Origin: Polytrichum commune
Lineage: Eukaryota > Streptophyta > Polytrichopsida > Polytrichales > Polytrichaceae
Length of the DNA stretch: 64,000 nt
NCBI GenBank assembly: GCA_950295325.1
Contig: OX485806.1
Span: 43,891,169 to 43,955,168 of the forward strand
Reading direction: 5' to 3'
Shown: positions 46,251 to 57,640 of the stretch, one piece after another
How positions within the stretch are numbered: position 1 is the stretch's first letter
How the letters are laid out: each line of letters begins with the position of its first letter
Program-made: the position numbers and the translations under genes
The notes under the pieces: generated by a model
Database searches by the model: none
Told to the model about the DNA's origin: nothing
What the model saw: the letters and a program-made list of their open reading frames with translations, nothing else

Positions 46251-46285
46251 AGGTCGTGAGACCGAGTGGCAATCCCCCACGCCTG

Positions 46286-46700
46286 TAACATACATTGCTA
46301 ATCTTTCATAAAAAAAATCACTTATTAAGTAAAGCTCACCTCCTAACCTAGAGATGCACCGCAAAATATAATGTGTGTTCTCCTTTCCCCGAGCCATATT
46401 TATACATAATATCTATGAGATACTTTTAGAAGACTCAAGTCTTTCTATACATAAGTCTTTCTATACATAGACTAAAGTCTCCTTATCTTTATGTTTAAAT
46501 TATTTTTTCTTTTTCTTTCTTAAATCACTTTTTATTTTTATTTTCATAGATAAGAATCATCCAACTTCTCGTCCTTCTCGTCCTTCGATTTCCCATTCAT
46601 CCACGCTTCTTAGTCTTGAATGTTCATCCCTGCAATTTAATTCTCATCCTCAATAGTGCATTTCCCAATTAGCCTATTATACTCTTTCCCTCTCAAATTA
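46286..46700 (-). other. Non-coding junction, possible LTR of the second gypsy element
   Basis: The stretch begins tgtaacatacattgc on the plus strand, is AT-rich, and contains a 'tatttatacataat' TATA-like word near 46400. It separates the 5' gag of the first gypsy element from the chromodomain end of the second, so it is the likely place for a 3' LTR. No matching partner was found. Confidence 0.3.
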
Positions 46701-49700
46701 AGTCATTATCCGCAATGACAAAATTTGGGTAAGTTTCCTTGAACTCATTTTCTAACTCCCATGATGCCTCATCTTTAGGATAATCTTTTCACTTAATAAG
46801 AAATCTCTTGAATGACCTATTCCTGAGGTGTTGTAAATCATCCTGTAAAATTCTTTCAGGTTCAACCAACATCTCCCCTTCATGAACTACTTGAGGTAAA
46901 TCTGGAAGCACATGATTGGAGTCAGAGACGTATTTTCTTAACAAACTTACATGAAACACATTATGAATTTTCCAGTCTTTGGGTAAGTCTAACGCATACG
47001 CCACTTGACCAACTCTCTCAAGAATTTGAAACGGACCACAAAATCTAGGGGATAATTTTCTAGACCTTCCAAGTTTCAATCTAGAGCGTTTAGGCGTTAC
47101 TTCCAAAAAAACCTTCTGACCAACTTCAAACTCTCTTACACTTCTTTTTTGATCAGCATAGAATTTAAATCTCTCTTGTGCACCTTGCATACATTGCTTA
47201 GCACATTCTAATATACTATGCATTTCTTGAATCATTTGATTCAAACTTTCAATTTTAGAGTTAGGAGTTGCTAAGGAGATTGGAGTTCTACATTCTTGAC
47301 CATATAAAGCATAAAATGGACTCATCCCTATGCTACTATACTCTTGTTGATTATAAGCAAATTGTATCAAATACAACCACTTATCCCAATACTATTGTTT
47401 TTTACCAACATACATTCGAAGCATGTCTTCAAGATTTATGTTGGTTCTTTCAGTCTGTCCATCCAATTCCAGGATGATATGCCAAACTCATACCAATCTT
47501 GGTGCCACATAATTTGAATAAAGATTTCCAAAATTCACTCGAGAAATTTCTATATCTGTTACAAAATTATCTCTCGCGGCAACCCATAATTCACAAATAT
47601 CTCTTTAAAAAACAACTCATCTACTCCCGAAGTTCTCACAGTTGTAGTTGTAGGTATAAATCGAGCTACCTTAGTTAGTCTATCAACGACCACAAAAATG
47701 CTATCAAAGCCCTTTTGAGTCCTAGGAAGATCCACAATGAAATCCATAGAATTATATACTCCCACTTTTTATTAGGCACTGACAATGGTTGCAACAACCC
47801 TGGATGTTTTACTTGCTCCACTTTGTTCGTCTAACATAACAAACACCTCTCGATATGATCTTTCACATCTCTTTTCAATTCTGGCTAAAATAATATTTTT
47901 TACTGCCGCATATGTTTTCTGAAACCATGGATGACCAGAGATAGGAATATTGTCACAATGATAGATAATATTTTTCCTATAATCTCCCACCTCAGGAACA
48001 CAAATTCTACATTTATAATATAAAATATCCGCATCCAAAGCATAGGCAAAAAACTTATCAATTTCTTCTTGAGTTCTAGAATCTTTCGACAAACTCTCAA
48101 AATGAATAGAGAAGAACACATCATCCTTATAACATCCTTTGATTTTATCAAGTATAGTGTCTTTCACTAAAGACATTGCATTTGAAAAGGATCTACGTGA
48201 CAAAGAATCTGCCACAACATTTTTTTTGCCTTTCACGTATTGAATCTCAAAATTAAACTCTTGCATCAAGTCCATCCAACGACTTTGTCTACTATTTAGA
48301 TTAGCTTGACTAGTCAAATATCGTAATGACTGATGATCTGTCTCTATCTTAAATTCACTACCTAGTATGTAGTGATGCCAGACCTTTAAAGTGTGCATTA
48401 TCACTAATAGCTCTTTCTCTTAAATGGGATAAACAACTCTGCATTGTTAAGTTTTTTTGGATTCATCAGCGATCACCCTGCCTTCTTGCATAAGGACAAC
48501 ACCTATAGCCATAGCATTGACATTTGTGCATAAGACTAGCCCGCCTCTCAAGGGATCCATGATCCTCAAGACCGGGGTTTCTGTCAGAACTTTCTTTAAA
48601 GCCACAAAGCTTTCATGACAATCATGAGTCCAAGTGATTCTTTCAAATTTGCCTTTCAATAAATCCGTCATGGGGGCTGCAATCTTGGCAAAATTTCTTA
48701 TATATTTCCACATGTAAGTAGCCAACCCCAAAAAGCGTCTGACCTCAGTCTTATCCTTTGGCACATGCCACCTAATCACTGTCTCGATTTTTTTAGGATC
48801 AATTGAGACACATTCGCCAGACAACACGTGTCCAAGGTATTTAATCTGGGTGCGAAAAAATTGACACTTTCTTTTCTTGGCATACTATTTATGTCTTCTC
48901 AAAACAACAAACACCTTCTCAAGGTGTTCTTTATGTTCTTCCTCGTTTTTGAAAAACAAGGGAGAAGACTCCCATATATTCTCTGAATATGGTATTTATG
49001 AGATTCATAAATGTGGCAGGTGCATTGGTAAGTCCTAAAGGCATTACCAAATATTCATAATGACCAAAGCGACTACGAGAAGCTATTTTTTTAATGTCAC
49101 TCTATTTGATTCTTATTTGATTATATCCAGTTTTTAAATCAATTTTTGAAAACATCTTAGCCCCGCTCAATTGATCCACCAATTCATCAAATATGGACAA
49201 TGGATATTTTTTTTAATGGTAGACTTGTTGAGACCTCTATAATCCACACATAGCCTCAAACTACCATTTTTATTCTTTTGAACTCCACGGAGATTTGTTA
49301 GGTCTAATGTAACCCTTCTTTAACAAATCTCTTAATTGAGTTTCCAACTCAACATTCTCTTTAAAACAATGTGTATAAGGTGCCTTAGCTATCGATGCCA
49401 CACCAAGTACCAATTCAATAGTATGATCCACCTCTCTTTGAGGTGGCATTCTTGGCAACTCATCAGGAAAAATATCCTGATAATTTACAAGAAAATCCTT
49501 AACATTTATTGGTTCTTTGCAACTTGATTCCGACTCATCTAAAACCTTACGAATATCAATTGTAAAGACTTCTTGTTTCTTTCTCAGACACCTTTTCATT
49601 TGTGTAGCAAAAAGTAAAGGTATTTTAGGTAGAACTCTCGTACCTTTTATTGTGAAGGGTTTATTGTCGGAAAGTTTGCCATGAACCTTCCCATATTTGC

Positions 49701-50870
49701 AAGCAATCCATGCATCCACGTCATTGAGCTAGGATATTACCAAAATGACGTCGTATTGACTTCCTGTCCAAACTTCAAAATTTGCAATGGTTTGTGTTCC
49801 TTGCAATATAACAGGGACGTCCAACAATCGACAGTCAATCAAGTTTAACTCACAATTAGGTAAGAAAACCTTACAAGGTTCGGTCTTACTGACGGGAAAT
49901 CCCAACTTTGATGCAAATTTAAACGACATCAAATTATGGGTTGATCATAAATCAATCAACATAGAATTTGATTGAATACCAATTGACCCTTGAACCTGGA
50001 GCACCGTAGGTTTTCTCGCTACCCACTCCTCACATACTGCAGCTGACACACGAACTATTTCTTTACCTTTGGACACCATTGGCGGTTCCACCTTCATTGC
50101 CAATGCTACAGACTGTTTTGGACGTTTCTCTATTGGTCGCAAACATTCCTTAGCCAAACGTCCTGGCTCATGACAATTATAGTACAATCATTTTTTTTGG
50201 TGTTTTGCTTGATCTTTGTAGGTGGGTTTATTGCTTGGTTGAACGTTGCTCTGTCATTCTACATGTGAAAACTTTGGGACTTCTTCCACTTTCCTATTTT
50301 TTTTTCTCTACTATGATCCTTACGAGAGACATCAAAATAGAAATTTTTCTCTTTCACTAACTCAATATTTTTAGTCTCAAACGTTAAGGCCATGCTATAT
50401 GCTTTTCCAAACGTATAAGGCTTCAAAGCTTTGACATCATATTTGATTGAATTTTGAAGTCCTGTAACAAAAAATATTTGTTTGTCTTTTTCAGACAAAT
50501 CCGGAATATATTCGACTAATTTGTCGAAGCTATCTTTGTACTCACGAACTGACAATGTCCCTTGTCCAAGGTTTTTCAAACGGTCTTTCATAGTCTGGAT
50601 ATAATCACGTGGTAAAAAAATATTCTAAGAAAAATTTCTTGAACTTAGACCATGTTTCCATTGGATCTTTGTTGGTTTCCTCCCTATCAGTTTTAACATG
50701 GGTCCACCAGAGATGGGCTCGTTCTCTCAACAGAAAAGAAACTGCTCTCATTTTCTCCTTGTCTGAGAGCTTCCCCTCAAACAAATTTTCTATTGTTTCT
50801 AAAAACGATAGAACTGCCTCAGGTTTAGTGTTGGCTCCACCTGAAAATGTAGGTGGTTGCATGCTCTACC
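46700..50870 (-). pseudogene. Ty3/gypsy chromovirus, degenerate
   Basis: The minus-strand order is gag (MQPPTFSGGANTKPEAVLSF at 50862, zinc knuckle CHEPGRLAKEC near 50175 with its His replaced by Arg), protease (MLIDL-stop-STHNLM near 49950), RT (49719 to ~48450), RNase H (FKIETDHQSLRYL, 48404-), integrase (NSMDFIVDLPRTQKGFDSIF at 47765, then [20 protein letters not shown]) and a chromodomain ([20 protein letters not shown], then FLIK-stop-KDYPKDEASWE at ~46850-46740). The chromodomain stop is TGA where Trp is expected. The RT lost its YxDD box by a small deletion near 48950-48985. More than ten stops make it inactive. Chromodomains steer integration to heterochromatin. Confidence 0.88.
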
Positions 50871-51911
50871 GGATGTCGTGTAAGAGTGTGTTTTACCTCT
50901 CTCAAACGTGTGGGATGGATGAGTAGCAAGGAAAAATAAAAAATAAATAAAAAATGCAATATACACTTGCAATCACTGCCAACCTTATGGTATGCTGGTC
51001 ATTATTCCAGCCTTACCATGACGGAAAACAAGCACCGCCCACTTGGTACACACACAAGGGTCCCGTCGGTCATCACTTCGACCTCACTCCTACAATACCC
51101 TATCACAAACTAGTACAACACAAAATGGGGCAAGTTGGCAATTGCCAACAACACAGCCCACAACGGGGGAAGGTACCACGACAAAATACAGAAAAACAAT
51201 GCAATTATAGCACTAGGTTTTCTTCCCCTAACAACACTTAAGCAAAAATGAAAATTGACCGCGTCCAACCGGCACTCGCATGCGGTTGGTGGTCAAGCGT
51301 GAGACACCCCTGTTGCAGTGAAAAAAAAATTGCTTATAAATACATTTCTCATCTCCCGCTACAACATAAAAATCCTCTCCTCCTCTCCTCCCTGGAATCT
51401 GTGTTGCTAAACATAATTCGCCCATAACAATTATCTTGTTAAGTCAAATGGCGATTCCATGTATCAAATTGCTCCACCCCTCGGCAATCCTTCAACAACC
51501 CCAAATGAATCCCAACGCCTCTCCTAATTTGTTGCAGGGGATGTGTGGGAGCACACGAACACCAAAAATTTCCGGATAGGCGTTTTTCAATGCCTAACCC
51601 GGTCTGTCCAGATGATCCAAGTATCTTCCAGGGATTCTGTGAAGTGTAGGATGTCAAGGACCCTCTTTTCCTGCTTGAAAATCGACCACCGGCCGATTCG
51701 GCTTTCCGGATCCGGATGGTCCTTTGGAAGTCCTTGTTCCGGGACTTGCCTTCCGGATTGAACCTCTATAATTACATCTTACTTCTACGTGCCACTTTCC
51801 TCAATACCTACCTATCTATGTCCTACCTCCAATGATGATTTCGTTCATCCGGTGAAGACATCCCTGTATGGTCAGAATCCGGATTTCTCTCACAACCAGT
51901 CCGGATCGGCC
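50871..51911. other. Unassigned sequence between retroelements
   Basis: The part near the chromovirus gag (50880-51240) may be its leader. From about 51540 the sequence becomes CCGGA-rich and resembles the interior of the gag element at 53.5-56 kb, which may extend here. No coding domain was found. Confidence 0.35.
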
Positions 51912-51916
51912 TAATC

Positions 51917-52891
51917 TGTCGCAACCCTTGCTAGCCCCCCTTGACCATCTTGCCAATTTTCATTTCTAGCAAAGGTTACGGGCGCTAGCCCTTCGCATTC
52001 CGCCATGCTAATGGTTAGCTCCTCCTACCCCGGACCTTATAGTTCGTAAGAGGGAACCAACCCTCCTACTTTGCCTTTGGGACTCACCCCTTTAATCGGT
52101 AACCAATTCTTAGATGTGGACTTCCATCCATGGAAGTCCAATCTTATGTTGATCATCCCATTGCCGGAGCAACACTACAACAACTCGAAGCATACTAGGC
52201 AACTATGGCCTCACATTGGGCCAATGTCCATGGAGGCCGTGCCGTTCGGCCTCGGGTGGGTGAGGCCACACCACCTCACCCATATAAGCCTCTAGGACTC
52301 TACGCGGGACCCCTACCCCACCGTCAAGAGACTTCTTGTCTCTCTACCAAGAGTTGGGGCCAAGTAGACATTTTCCCTTGGCTGTTGGGCCAAGAAACCC
52401 CCAGCAGCTTCAGATCATCATAACTTCATTGTACGATGTCTGATAATAACAAGTGACCACTCCATCTTCATGTACGCTTCACGTAGATGCCGATGGACTC
52501 ATCACTTTCCCCATTTGGGCAAGTCTTGAGGAAGTTATGCATGTTTGAACCTTGGCAGTCCCGGGAATCACACCCAGGCACTGCTGTACCAGGGCGCTGT
52601 CCCGGGACAGCGCCCCACTCAAATGGCCATAACTCCTAGCTCACACCTCCGATTGAGGTGTTCTTGAGCGTTCTAGAATCACCACGCCATAAGCTACGCA
52701 TAGCTTATGGCCTTACCCTCATGCCTCCTAGTCTCCATGGGTGGGAGGCGTTCCCAATGTCCGGGGCCCTCACCCACACTAGGATCACTTGGGCCCTTTC
52801 ACCAACGGCGCCACAAGTCCCGGGTGTCACTCCAGGGTCCCCCTTGTGCGCATGGTGTTTTTGGGCACTCCTCATGGAGAGGTGCATGACA
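51917..52891 (-). mobile_element. Solo LTR, family 2 copy B
   Basis: This 975-bp sequence is the reverse complement of copy A at 44997-45956 with modest divergence. Its minus strand starts TGTCATGCACCTCTCC. Perfect 5-bp duplications taatc flank it (51912-51916 and 52892-52896). Independent duplications show that the two copies are separate insertions and not the ends of one element. Confidence 0.9.
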
Positions 52892-52896
52892 TAATC

Positions 52897-53497
52897 TTTC
52901 TTGGCAAGTCACAGAGAGAATTTGGATGGTTCCCCGGAACTATAACGACATAAAGGTTAAGAAGCGTCCGGAGATTTGTTAATCCAGGATAACTGGGCAA
53001 TCCGTGCCACTTCCCGGATTGCCCCGCCCAAGGACTGTGAGACCTCTTCAGAAGGTCGGATGGCGTAAGTCCGGCACCTCCCTGATCTTACCCAATTCTA
53101 ATGACGGCTATCTCACATGGACGTTACCCAAACATCCAGAATAATGAGGTTTCCTTCCCACTACACTCAGAAAGGATCCATAATACTACAGTCGGATCCG
53201 ATCCGGGTTTCCTCTCCTTTGTCCTATCCGTACTTCCTGCTCATTCATTCCCTCTAGATCTGCAACATTTTCCTTACAGTCTGTGTACCAAACAAATCAG
53301 AATAGAATGAGAACTAGAGCTTTATTGAGTGGGGAGCGACAAAATACAACATCGGAGAAAAGAACCCTTCTCCTACTCCTTATTCAGCCTTAAGTAGAGA
53401 CTGTAATCCCTAACTACGGGTGGCGGCCCAGTTGGCCGCCCAGAAAACCCTGCCTGTCTAATTCTGATCTACCTGCAGCCGCATGCTTAAGTCTAAA
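52897..53497. other. CCGGA-rich non-coding part of a retroelement
   Basis: It continues the composition of 51540-51911 across the solo LTR (ccggaact, gtccggag, ggatccgatccggg). It is likely the 3' interior of the gag element to the right. No ORF is supported. Confidence 0.4.
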
Positions 53498-56110
53498 CTA
53501 GGTGGTACAATGCTTCTTCAAAGCCGTCCCGTCCGTGGAGTGACTCGCGGGCCCACTGATGGCAGAGGAGCCTCCTCCGGGGGTCAAAAGTCGACGCTCC
53601 TGCAGCCTCGTAAATACCCTCCTCATGTTTGGGGAGGGGACGATTTCTTCCTCGGAGTCGCCGGCAGTGGACGGATCCTCTCCTGGTCCGTCACCCGATC
53701 CGGACCGCGCTGTTCTGGAAGCCTTCTTCTCCTTCCGGGAGCTCTGGATGGGTGAAGGGTCACTCCCGGTGGTCCGCTCCCTGTTTCGGCCACAAGAAAC
53801 TGAAGTCGCCCGAGGATCGCTAGATGACATCGCGTGTGAGGGTGGGGGCGCCCACTGCTCCAATATCATGCAATCCGGAGCAGGAGCTGGTGAGGCCTGC
53901 GACATCGGCGCCTTACCCCGATCCGGAGTCTTCGTCCGATCCGGTGTCCTCATCCTTTCCGGTGTTCTGGCCCTCTCCGGTATTCTGGACTGCTCTAATG
54001 CCCTACCCCGATCCGGATTCGGTGTTTGCCCACGTCCGGATCTGGCTGACCGCTCTGTGCTCTTCCGTCGAACCTGGGATGAGTGGGTCCATTCCGGGAC
54101 AGGAGTCTTCTCCCGATCCGGAAATCTTTCGGATTCCGGTGGCTTGGAAATTCCTGCTGGCTGACTGGGCCCCGCACCCGCCTCAGAGGCCGATACTAGT
54201 TCAACCTCCCCTATAACCTCATATAGCGTGCCCGTTGGAGATCCGGGTGGACCCGGATAGAGCATCCGTCTGGGGGTACCACTCGGACGCAGAAGCTTCT
54301 GGATCTCCTTGAGCAGATCCTTCATCGAGCGGGAGTACTTCACCAGGATCTGGAGCGTTTGTCGGGCGGAAGACGGATCCGCTGACTCCATCAATTGGTC
54401 ATAGAGGTGCGCCTTGTTGAGGACTTCTCCCGGATGGCCCACTAATTCCCGGACCCGGCTTAGGACTACAATTTGTTCCGCCTGGTACTTCCGGATCTCT
54501 TCGCTCTTCTGGGTGAGCTCCTACGTCATAGCGGCCACCTGCACGGCGAGCTGCGCCTTCTCCGTCTCCAGGGTCTCTACCTGCTTCCGGTCCGTCCGCT
54601 TGGCCAACTCCCGGAGGATATTTCCGGGTCCACAGTTGTTTAAGGCCCGGTTCACCCCGCGAGTGATATGTTCCATACGGAAATATTGGTTCTGGAGTTC
54701 CGTCAACTCCTCCCGGACGCGCTTAAAGGGGGCTTCTGGAAACTCAAACGTCGATAGATCGATGTCCCTCCAGGGAACTTCCCGGCTGGTTCCTGCTTCT
54801 TGTCGTGGTGGTGGTGAGGTTGGTTTCCGGACTTTTGGAGGGGACGGAGCGGGAGGTGGTTCCGGAACCGTGGTGTCACTAGAGTCTTCAGTTCCGGTTT
54901 CCGCAATCTCGACTTCCGGACCGAGCTTGTACACCACCTCGTCTTCCACTATCGTCAGCATATCCTCTTCCGCTTCATTGATGCAGCCGTGGTGTTGGTA
55001 GAGATGGAGGATGTAGGAAACGAGGTAAGAGGGTTTCCGGCCAATGTGGGGGAGAGATTTCTCCACATACTCCTGAATTAACCTTCCCCAATTGACGGGC
55101 TAGACTTCGGACATCGCTCCGAACAGGGTGTTGGCCATGGTAATGCTAAGCCGCTTGGGCTTTTCCGGACTAAGGATGGGGAGGATTAATTCTATTACCC
55201 TCCGCTCTCTAGGGTTCCGGCAATTCCCGGGATGGAATCCGTCTTTCGGATCAAGATCCGTTCGGAATTTTCCTACATAAAATTATCCCAGCGGCTAGCC
55301 CAACCCTCGCCCTTTCCTTGCGGAAATCCGTAAACCCTAGCCCATACCTTTGCCGTCCATTTTTCTGGATCCTGCCTAATTGTCCTAAACCACTGATTGC
55401 CTCTTTCGAATAGAAATTTGCGCAATGTGGCCTCCGGCCAGATATTTCAGGGTTTGGCGAGTAGTCCCTTGCAACCCATCCGGCTAAGATCCACTATGAA
55501 CTCCTTCAACTCAGATTCTCTCTTTGGGATGGCAGGCGATACGGGTTTCACTGGAATCGGGACCTGTTCCATCTCATCTTCCTCTCGCGCTTCCGGCATT
55601 TTGCTTCGCGACCTCAAACCTTCAACAATACCCGGATTCTCTCCTCCGGAATTCTACCTGCTAATCACTACGGAATCCCAGCAAACCAACTGCTGGTGAC
55701 TCGAAAAAGCAACTCACCACTCGTTCTCTCCACAATGCCGCTCGCGCAAATGGCTCGGAGAAGAGGAAAGATTCCCTTAAGTACTCTCTCTCTCTTTCTC
55801 TCTCTCCTCTAACGGGTCTGGTTCCGTATCCGTTCCCCCGCAACCGTTCGGAGTTCGTTGTAACCGTCTCCCGGTCCGGACGCTCCGGACCGGACCGTTC
55901 CTAAACGGTCTTACCCGGTTAATATCCGGTCTGGCCAAAGTATCCGTTTTAACCATTTTAATGCGTATGGCGGATGCCTAGAACCTTATTTCCTAAAACA
56001 ACTAACCTACTCTAGGAAACCCTACTTTAATAACAATCTCAGGGTATTATTTGGGTATTAATCCGGTTCGGAAGCCAATCCAGACTTCCGTGGATTTTTG
56101 GGCTCCCACA
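53498..56110 (-). mobile_element. Gag-type LTR retroelement, copy 2, degenerate
   Basis: The minus strand begins TGTGGGAGCCCAAAAATCC at 56110, as copy 1 does at 27672, then a leader, then gag-like coding sequence in broken frames: MPEAREED near 55590, the YGFPQGKGEGW block near 55310, KSLPHIGRKPSYLVSYILHL at 55066, and an ORF of 314 codons at 54442-53498. The last ORF is Ser/Pro/Arg-rich, with four to five tandem R(T/I)P(E/D)R units (IPERARTPERMRTPDRTKTP) before an acidic stretch. No protease, RT or integrase is seen, so it is non-autonomous or truncated. The plus-strand ORFs over the same span are shadows. Confidence 0.7.
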
Positions 56111-56606
56111 GGATGAATAAACCAACCGCACGTTCGCCGCAGCCCCACGCTCTCTACGTTTTCCCGGATACTCCCACAAACTTCTCCTGCAATGTTGTTC
56201 TCCTCTGAAATTCAAACACCTTAATTTCATAAGATGGTTGGGAATAAATATATCGGGTTGTCCCAAACCCCAAGTTTCATTCTTGATTAATGTGTGGGTG
56301 GGATATTAGTTGCAAATAGGAATTTGGATACTTGCTTGGTTGGACTAATAATAGTGGAGAAGCCCAGACTTTAAACAAGCTTTTGAACCACCATCTTGCT
56401 ATCCACTACGACATAAGAAAAACTAAATAAGCTAGGCTTGCTACAATTTCATACTAAACTATGCTCGGGGAAAACCGGCAGTTAATTAAAGATGAACCGA
56501 TTAAATTTTACAAATAACCGGTTGTAGTTTAAGTTTGCAAGAAAGTTACCTATCGTTTTAGAGGAATTAGTGGGATATAACCCAATTTAATAAATAAAAA
56601 CAAAGA
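56111..56606. other. AT-rich spacer, nothing recognised
   Basis: No gene or repeat was recognised. It lies between the LTR start at 56110 and the rRNA fragment. Confidence 0.4.
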
Positions 56607-56651
56607 GAAATTCAACCAAGCGCGGGTAGACATAGGAGTAACTACGACTCG

Positions 56652-56687
<36 letters not shown>

Positions 56688-56886
56688 GTGCGCATGAATT
56701 GATTAACGAGATTCCCACTGTCCGTATCTACTATCTAATTAATAGTGCGCATGAATGGATTAACGAGATTCCCACTGTCCCTATCTACTATCTAATTAGC
56801 AGCGCACATGAATAGATTAACAAGATACTCATTGTTTCTATCTACTCCCTAGCTACCACAACCAAGGGGGGAGAAGGCTTGGCAGG
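56607..56886 (+). pseudogene. 26S (LSU) rRNA gene fragment with a 57-bp triplication
   Basis: ttcaaccaagcgcgggta, cttaaggtagccaaatgcc, tcgtcatctaattagtg and gagattcccactgtcc follow the order of the conserved LSU rRNA region around the R2/I-PpoI site. The segment starting ctaatta is present three times (56678, 56735, 56792), a 57-bp period. It then continues into the normal downstream rRNA order (accacaaccaaggg, ggcttggcag). Numerous substitutions and the triplication rule out function. Confidence 0.88.
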
Positions 56887-57180
56887 CAGGCAGGGCGAGC
56901 CGGGCAGGCTAGCTGCCGTCGTTGGCCGCTGCACCGGAGCAGACAAGGGCGGCCAGGAGCTCCGGCTCCCGAAGTTGGCTCTTGGCCACTCCTCCTCTTT
57001 CTTTTTCTTTCTTTTTGATTTTTTTAATGAATTGTTTTTAAATGCAAATAAGAATAGTTCTTCACAGCTCAATGGCGCGAATTTCAAGCTTGCATGCAAT
57101 CAATTGACACGAAATTCCGTGGAAAATTTAACACTTCATCACCACAATTCACCTTGATGTATCATATACAAAGAAGCATT
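56887..57180. other. GC-rich then AT-rich spacer
   Basis: A (ggca)n-like stretch and a GC-rich patch follow the rRNA fragment. The ORFs at 57099-56842 and 56879-57157 show no domain. Confidence 0.3.
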
Positions 57181-57640
57181 CTTCTTCTTGTTGCTCCGCA
57201 AATCCGTGGTGTTTTCGCTCCGGAACTTCATACCTTTGTCACTCTTTATCTTCACACCCCTTTTGCGCGTTACATCTTAAGAGTGAAGAAAAGAACATAA
57301 AAAATGAAGCGCATTCTTACCAAATGAGAAGGAAGAGAGTCAAACCCTTGCAAGAGCTCTAATCTCTCTTCAAATGCACACAATGAATTAAGCTATTTCT
57401 CACTCCACCACGGGAGAATCCAAGAGTGTAAGGAAGGGAAAAAGAACTTAAGATTTATTGCAAAAACATGCAATCTTCACCTCACACAAGGACTCTCCAC
57501 ACACACACTCAAAAGACCTGATTTGGCAAGAATGCCAAGCCAAAGAAGAGGCTCCTCACTTAGGAACCTTCCTCTTCATATCTAAGATTCATCCATCCAA
57601 ATCTAAATGGATGAAGCCCATTGGATAAGGTGCGGCCGCC
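57181..57640. repeat. Dispersed repeat fragment
   Basis: This shares 'agagctctaatctctcttcaa' with 7170-7195 and 'tccaagagtgtaaggaa' with 36850. It is the longest copy of this dispersed family in the window, but its ends are undefined and it has no coding domain. Confidence 0.55.

Larger units (their letters stand above)
36940..46285 (-). mobile_element. Ty3/gypsy element carrying a C5 DNA methyltransferase and a PHD-like tail
   Basis: Read on the minus strand, the polyprotein has the order gag (to 43642), protease (~43304), C5 cytosine methyltransferase (~42640-40480), RT (~40171-39250), RNase H (~39070-38750), integrase (38428-37640) and a Cys-rich PHD-finger-like tail (~37285-37150). The methyltransferase is in the same frame as the protease, apart from nonsense codons, so it belongs to the element and is not a neighbouring gene. 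Two solo LTRs are nested in it: 44997-45956 in gag and 41181-42333 in the methyltransferase. Many stops, mostly explicable as C-to-T or G-to-A changes, make it inactive. Its own LTRs were not found. Retroelements with C5 methyltransferases are known from charophyte algae and dinoflagellates. Confidence 0.85.

Noticed and set aside
44997-52891. A single element bounded by ~960-bp inverted repeats
   Set aside because: Each repeat has its own perfect 5-bp duplication, so they are two independent solo LTR insertions.
53559-54216. Plus-strand ORFs of 130-201 codons
   Set aside because: They are antisense to the basic, repeat-bearing gag-like ORF and have no motif.
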